Assembly: GCA_036703275.1 (NCBI GenBank)
Contig: DATNPK010000028.1
Location: 124,001 to 188,000 of the forward strand
Source: Coleofasciculaceae cyanobacterium
GTDB lineage: Bacteria > Cyanobacteriota > Cyanobacteriia > Cyanobacteriales > Xenococcaceae
DNA length: 64,000 bases
Direction of reading: 5' to 3'
Positions 59,972 to 64,000 of this stretch are shown piece after piece. Position 1 is the first letter of the stretch. Every line of letters begins with the position of its first letter. The notes beneath the pieces were generated by a model, which ran no database searches, had not been told where the DNA came from, and saw nothing but the letters and a program-made list of their open reading frames with translations. A program made the translations under genes and the position numbers.

Positions 59972-60778
59972 TTAACTATTAAGAGAAATAAAACCATATT
60001 GTTCAAAAATAGTTTTAGCTTCAGGAGTAAAAAGAAAATTTTCTAATTTTTTGGCTGCTTCTAGATTGGCACTATCTTGCAGAACTGCGATCGGATAAAC
60101 TATGGAAGAGTGAGTATCTTCAGGCGCAGTGACAACTACTTTTATGTCGTCAGAAACTTTAGTATCACTAAGATAAACAATCCCTGCATCGACGTTTCCT
60201 GTAGCTACATAATTTAGTACTTGTCGCACATCCTTACCGTAAACTGCTTTTGGTTTTACTGCATCAAGAATTCCCAAGGAGGTTAAGATTTCCTGGGCAT
60301 ATTTACCCGCAGGAACGCTTTCTGGTTCGCCTAAAGCAATTTGAGTTAAAGCATCTGTGCCTAAGTCTTCAAAGCTTTTAATAGTTGTGTTGTTTTTCGG
60401 TACGATTAAAACCATTTGGTTTTTAAGCAAATCTCTTCGAGTTCCAGGCAATAAGAGATTTTTTTCTTCTAAAGCATTCATTTGCTTGGCAGCAGCAGAA
60501 ACAAAAACGTCTACAGGCGCACCTTGTTCGATTTGTTGCTGTAGCGAACCAGAAGAACCAAAATTATACGTAATACTTACTTCTGTCTTTTCTTCATAAA
60601 TCGGTTTGATTGCTTCGAGGGCATCTTGCAAACTAGCTGCTGCTGAAACAGTTAAATCTATTGGTTGGCTGGATTGAGCAAAAGTAGTTGAATGAAAAAG
60701 GTTGATTTGACCAAAATTAACTACTAATAGAAATGAAATAATTAACAAACCTAAAAAAGTCAAAATAGTTTTTTTCAT
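59972..60778 (-). CDS. modA: Molybdate-binding protein ModA
   Basis: The 268-residue periplasmic binding protein has an N-terminal signal segment (FLGLLIISFLLVVNFG, cleavage likely after the SSQP region), then LTVSAAASLQDALEAI, TYNFGSSGSLQQQIEQGAPV and DVFVSAAAKQMNALE, the oxyanion-binding blocks of ModA. YVATGNVDAGIVYLSD and an ending FEQYGFI complete the type. It captures molybdate (or tungstate) for the ModBC fusion encoded downstream. It is the first gene of the operon, with its promoter in the 489-bp spacer to phoH. Confidence 0.95.
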   Translation of the reverse strand: MKKTILTFLGLLIISFLLVVNFGQINLFHSTTFAQSSQPIDLTVSAAASLQDALEAIKPIYEEKTEVSITYNFGSSGSLQQQIEQGAPVDVFVSAAAKQMNALEEKNLLLPGTRRDLLKNQMVLIVPKNNTTIKSFEDLGTDALTQIALGEPESVPAGKYAQEILTSLGILDAVKPKAVYGKDVRQVLNYVATGNVDAGIVYLSDTKVSDDIKVVVTAPEDTHSSIVYPIAVLQDSANLEAAKKLENFLFTPEAKTIFEQYGFISLNS

Positions 60779-61267
60779 ATTTTAAATAAATAAATTGATT
60801 TTTGTAGTTATTATTATTGCACTTTATACCCAAAAATCTAAAGAAATAATCACCATCTAGATAGAATCAAGAAGCTAAGAAAATTGAGATAAATAATGTG
60901 GTTGCTAAAGTTAAATTAATTGGATTGGCTTGTGGTTTAAAAATCTTGCTTTAACCGCTTGAATTCTAAAGTTAAAATTAAAAAGTCCTGAAAATAATCG
61001 ATAGCTAACTCGATTACTTTTTCAAGATATTGCTGTAAATAACACTTAAGGCGTGATTAGTTAAAATTTAATTATATTTAAAAGAAGACTAAACAAAAGA
61101 AAAGTAAGGTAAGGTAGGCGATCGCTTTACTCAAAGAAGCGATCGCCTTTTAGTTTAATTAGATCTTTAGATTCAGCTCGATCATTTTTCTTTACCAAAA
61201 GCTTAAGATTGAACTATCTCAGCTGAGCAGAACTAGTAAGATAAAAGTTAAAGTCCAAAATCATTAC
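60779..61267. other. Divergent promoter region of modA and phoH, with a HIP1 hairpin
   Basis: This AT-rich spacer has no ORF. It includes the HIP1 hairpin at 61117-61147. No molybdenum-cofactor riboswitch or ModE-like box was recognised by eye. Confidence 0.45.
61117..61147. repeat. HIP1 hairpin, copy 2
   Basis: GGCGATCGCTT and AAGCGATCGCC form an 11-bp stem around ACTCAAAG, followed by TTTTAG. It is nearly identical to 57221-57250. Here it sits between divergent genes rather than after a stop, so a terminator role would be for upstream antisense or leader transcripts. Confidence 0.75.
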
Positions 61268-62224
61268 ATGACAGAAAAGTCTCAAACTATCTATTTGTCC
61301 GACAGCCAAAGCGCGATCGCCTTAGCCGGAAGCAACGAACAGAATCTTAAATTGCTATCTCGCCATACAGGAGCAACCTTGGTGCTGCGGGGACTAGATT
61401 TACTCATCAAAGGTCAGATAAAAGCCGTTGAACGATGCGCCAAAGCGATTAGAACTTTAGAGCCGTTGTGGTCTATGGGCAAAACTTTATATGAGCCTGA
61501 TATTTTGACTGCCTTTCAGGCGATCGATACTGACAGAACCGAAGAATATAGCGACTTACAAAAGAACGTCCTAGCTCGTACCAAGAAAGGCGAAGTAATT
61601 CGAGCTAAAACTTTTAAACAAAAGCAATATATTAAAGCAATCCAGCAACACGACGTTACTTTCGCTATTGGCCCGGCGGGAACAGGTAAAACTTTCCTAG
61701 CTGCGGTATTGGCAGTCAAGGCTTTACTTAGTGATGAATGTGACCGAATCATTCTGACTCGTCCTGCGGTAGAAGCTGGAGAAAAGCTGGGGTTTCTGCC
61801 AGGAGATTTACAAGAAAAGGTAAATCCCTTTTTACGTCCTTTGTATGACGCACTGTATGAATTTATTGATGCTGAAAAAGTCCCTGACCTAATGGAGAGA
61901 GGAAAAATAGAGGTTGCGCCCTTAGCATACATGCGGGGACGCACTTTGAAAGATGCTTTTGTGATCGTGGATGAGGCACAAAATACGACTCCTGCTCAAT
62001 TAAAAATGGTGCTAACTCGTCTGGGCTTTGGTTCTAAAATGGTAGTGACAGGTGATATTACTCAAACTGATTTACCTTCTAATCAAGATTCTGGTTTAAT
62101 TGTCTCACGCAGAATTTTACGTCATGTCGAAGGGATTGCTTTTTGTGAGCTAACTCAAGCAGACGTAGTACGTCATCCTCTGGTGCAGAAGATAGTAGCT
62201 GCTTATGAGCGATATGATAAGTAG
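61268..62224 (+). CDS. phoH: PhoH-family ATPase
   Basis: The 318-residue protein is a PhoH-like nucleotide-binding protein: an N-terminal KH-like part (VLRGLDLLIKGQIKAVERCA), Walker A FAIGPAGTGKTFLAA, ILTRPAVEAGEKLGFLPGDL, a VAPLAYMRGRTL block, Walker B FVIVDEAQNTTPAQLKMVLT and VTGDITQTDLP. PhoH proteins are linked to RNA metabolism and phosphate stress, often with YbeY, which is not seen here. The ATG at 61268 begins MTEKSQTIYLSD. It diverges from the mod operon. Confidence 0.93.
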   Translation: MTEKSQTIYLSDSQSAIALAGSNEQNLKLLSRHTGATLVLRGLDLLIKGQIKAVERCAKAIRTLEPLWSMGKTLYEPDILTAFQAIDTDRTEEYSDLQKNVLARTKKGEVIRAKTFKQKQYIKAIQQHDVTFAIGPAGTGKTFLAAVLAVKALLSDECDRIILTRPAVEAGEKLGFLPGDLQEKVNPFLRPLYDALYEFIDAEKVPDLMERGKIEVAPLAYMRGRTLKDAFVIVDEAQNTTPAQLKMVLTRLGFGSKMVVTGDITQTDLPSNQDSGLIVSRRILRHVEGIAFCELTQADVVRHPLVQKIVAAYERYDK

Positions 62225-62425
62225 AAAAGCTACATAGCTAAATTGCTAAATTAGCTAAAAATTAAAAAGTTATCGTCGCCAACTTAAAATTTACTATTTC
62301 TCAATCCAATACAGAGTAATTTTATTAAGAATAAATAAAATCTAAAATTTTCGGCGAAAACTAAACCTAGTCTAGTTGATGTATGACTTAATAAATACAG
62401 TGGACTTAGATTAAGAGCAGGACTA

Positions 62426-62608
62426 ATGGAAGGACAAGGGGCAAAAATTGGCAGTACAGCTATTATTTGGAGTTTAGCTACAGGAATGATGGCAATTTCT
62501 ATTCCTATAGTCAAAATAACCAATACGGGAATTATTTTGCCGGTAGCAGTCGTGATTGGAGTTAGCATCAGCACGATCGCCATCTGGTTGAGTAGTTGGA
62601 TGGCATAG
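62426..62608 (+). CDS. Small two-helix membrane protein
   Basis: The 60-residue protein has two hydrophobic segments (residues about 12-27 and 34-57) joined by a KITNTG loop, and a short Met-Glu-Gly-Gln N-terminus. GAGCAGGA precedes the ATG at 62426 with good spacing. Frames on the other strand cover the same DNA but have no start context. I recall comparable tiny membrane proteins in cyanobacteria, but no named family or function can be given. Confidence 0.55.
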   Translation: MEGQGAKIGSTAIIWSLATGMMAISIPIVKITNTGIILPVAVVIGVSISTIAIWLSSWMA

Positions 62609-63521
62609 ACTGAGTAGACTGCCAATCAAGCAAAATATACTACACAATGTGGAGCAAGTTGCCTTAGTTCTATTAACCATCAGGTTGATGGCTATTGGCA
62701 ACGATCGCTTTTAATTTAGGAACACGACCAAAAATGTTCTTCTAGCTAGATTCTCCTTAAAGAATATTAATCAAAAAAAACGGCAAGCTGCGATCGAGTA
62801 AATTAATATTGTATTTAGGTATTTAATTTTATAGTTTTGAGCGCACTGTAATTGACTATTTTTAATAGTTGCAGTTTTGCTTTGGATCTTGTTATTAATA
62901 TATTTTTGCGTTTGAAAGCCAACCAAAGCTTGACTAATTTATTGAATTTTACAACTTGTTTTTATTAGCTAATATAATTAGATTTTTTCGCTCCAATTAA
63001 TCTAGCACTCGCGAATATTATCGATATATGCAACTAATCTTCAATATTGGCAAATTAATTGAAGTAATATCTCTGAGATTATTTTTCTAAGCAATTTAGC
63101 TTAAGCTTTAGCCTTAAATCAACCTCTTTGATCAACGATAAAAAATTCAATATATAGAAAAAAGAAGAAAATATTATAAGATATCTAACCTGATTAGATT
63201 ATTTTTAAGATAAAATCAACAAAATGCAAATAGGTAATTTACAGATACGTTATAAGTAGTAAAATGCTGGCAATTTGCCAAAGCAGAATTTCTAAATTTT
63301 TGAGCGAGCTTCATTTCAATAAATATTTAATAAAAACAAATAACTTAAAATAACCAACTATTTTAACCAAAGCTTTCTAAGCTAAAGTTCGAAGGGAAAC
63401 TACTATTAGGTTTCTATTGAATATCTGATGAATAAAACTGTATACTAAATCAGTAAATTTAAAATCGAGCAATTTAAGCGCAGTCTTTAAGACTATAATT
63501 TGTAATTAATTGTAATTTTGC
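62609..63521. other. Long AT-rich intergenic region upstream of the response regulator
   Basis: Over 900 bp without a credible gene: only frames of some 20 codons occur. It is strongly AT-rich, with many TTAAT and AATATT runs and a single HIP1-like site near 62702. It may hold a long leader or a complex promoter of the response regulator gene. Confidence 0.5.
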
Positions 63522-64000
63522 ATGATTAACGTTCTTGTTGTTGACGATCAAAATTTAAATCAGAGGCTAATAGGAACGTATTTAAAATCTGAACCAGAAA
63601 TTAGAATAATCGGTTTCGCAGAAAATGGTCAGCAGGCAATTGAAAAGGTTTCTCGTCTACAGCCAGACGTAATTATCATGAATTTAGAAATGCCCAAAAT
63701 GGATGGTTTGACAGCTACCAAAATCATCACGCAAAGGTTTGTACAAGCGAAGATTTTAATCTTAACGGTTCATGATAATGAGCAGCATTTAAGCAAGGCA
63801 TTAAAAAATGGCGCGAAAGGATATCTCCTCAAAACTACTACAGCTCAAGAACTTAAAAATGCTATTTATTATGCAAATCAGGGTTACTTCCAGCTAAGTA
63901 TAGAATTAACTGAAAAGTATCTTCAAAAGATTGTTAGAGTTGATTCGGAATTTGGGGAAATTTCTGAGGTAAAAAGAAAAGTAAACTATCTGGATAAAAC
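63522..64000 (+). CDS. Response-regulator receiver protein with Asn at the phosphoacceptor site (cut by window edge)
   Basis: About 160 residues are visible. The receiver domain starts MINVLVVDDQNLNQRLIGTY with the acidic pair Asp8-Asp9, and has Thr82 and Lys104 (ILILTVHD; GAKGYLLK). The usual phosphoacceptor Asp at position 54 is Asn (DVIIMNLEMPKMDG), so normal phosphorylation cannot occur. The layout and the KNGAKGYLLKTTTAQELKNA helix resemble NarL-type regulators. A helical segment follows the domain (VDSEFGEISEVKRKVNYLDK). The output domain lies beyond 64000. Such atypical receivers often act as constitutive or partner-controlled switches. Confidence 0.85.
   Translation, partial: MINVLVVDDQNLNQRLIGTYLKSEPEIRIIGFAENGQQAIEKVSRLQPDVIIMNLEMPKMDGLTATKIITQRFVQAKILILTVHDNEQHLSKALKNGAKGYLLKTTTAQELKNAIYYANQGYFQLSIELTEKYLQKIVRVDSEFGEISEVKRKVNYLDK

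Noticed and set aside
62284-62625. 113-codon minus-strand hydrophobic frame
   Set aside because: It is the antisense of the small plus-strand membrane protein at 62426-62608; hydrophobic codons on one strand create a hydrophobic mirror frame.
1-64000. tRNA, rRNA and CRISPR arrays
   Set aside because: No T-loop GGTTCGAAT-type signatures, rRNA blocks or regularly spaced direct repeats were recognised on reading both strands; a tRNAscan/Infernal run could overturn this.

Overview
The window is cyanobacterial chromosome. Evidence: many HIP1 octamers (GCGATCGC) in and between genes; pcyA for phycocyanobilin synthesis; the arginine dihydrolase ArgZ/AgrE; a naturally split dnaE gene ending in an N-intein; an SbtA-type bicarbonate transporter; and a ModB-ModC fusion. 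Base composition is moderately AT-rich with long AT-rich spacers. No rRNA, tRNA or CRISPR array was recognised. The exact genus cannot be read from the sequence; a unicellular or baeocyte-forming lineage with a mid-sized genome would fit.

Layout. 1-5 kb: start of an sbtA-like gene, an IS200/IS605 remnant, pcyA, tatA, a pteridine-type glycosyltransferase and a HEAT-repeat membrane protein. 5-20 kb: housekeeping and metabolic genes (hslO, ROK sugar kinase, an FAD desaturase-like enzyme, a GH9 cellulase, argZ, dusA) mixed with unknown membrane and small proteins. 19.9-23 kb: a tight, overlapping three-gene operon of Ser/Thr kinase, GTPase and unknown protein, the best candidate for a poorly described signalling or conflict module. 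23-27 kb: a NahK-like kinase with a DOMON-like protein, and formamidase with an FmdB zinc ribbon. 27-29.5 kb: a TetR regulator with an extra C-terminal winged helix, divergent from a cytochrome P450 gene that is bracketed by related ~30-bp repeats. 29.6-40.6 kb: zincin-like protein, NAD(P)HX repair enzyme, dynamin/Era-like membrane GTPase, phosphotransferase, O-methyltransferase, a DUF1350 gene pair, a curlin-like secreted protein and an amidase. 40.6-45 kb: an ABC-ATPase pseudogene scar, the split-intein dnaE and pmbA. 45-50.8 kb: a membrane kinase, a CHRD/DUF4394/DUF4114 surface protein, and an ECF sigma/anti-sigma pair. 50.9-64 kb: argS, lnt, an ATP-grasp enzyme, a coiled-coil protein, a molybdate operon with an embedded TauE-like gene, phoH, and the start of a response regulator whose phosphoacceptor Asp is Asn.

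Mobile and repeat DNA is mostly small: an IS200 fragment, two MITE-like elements (43681-43813 and 56042-56148), a 37-bp sequence present twice in opposite orientation, AGCTATT-type heptamer repeats, a palindromic GGCGAAT/ATTCGCC family and a repeated HIP1 hairpin. All functional names rest on motifs recognised by eye; no database search was possible.
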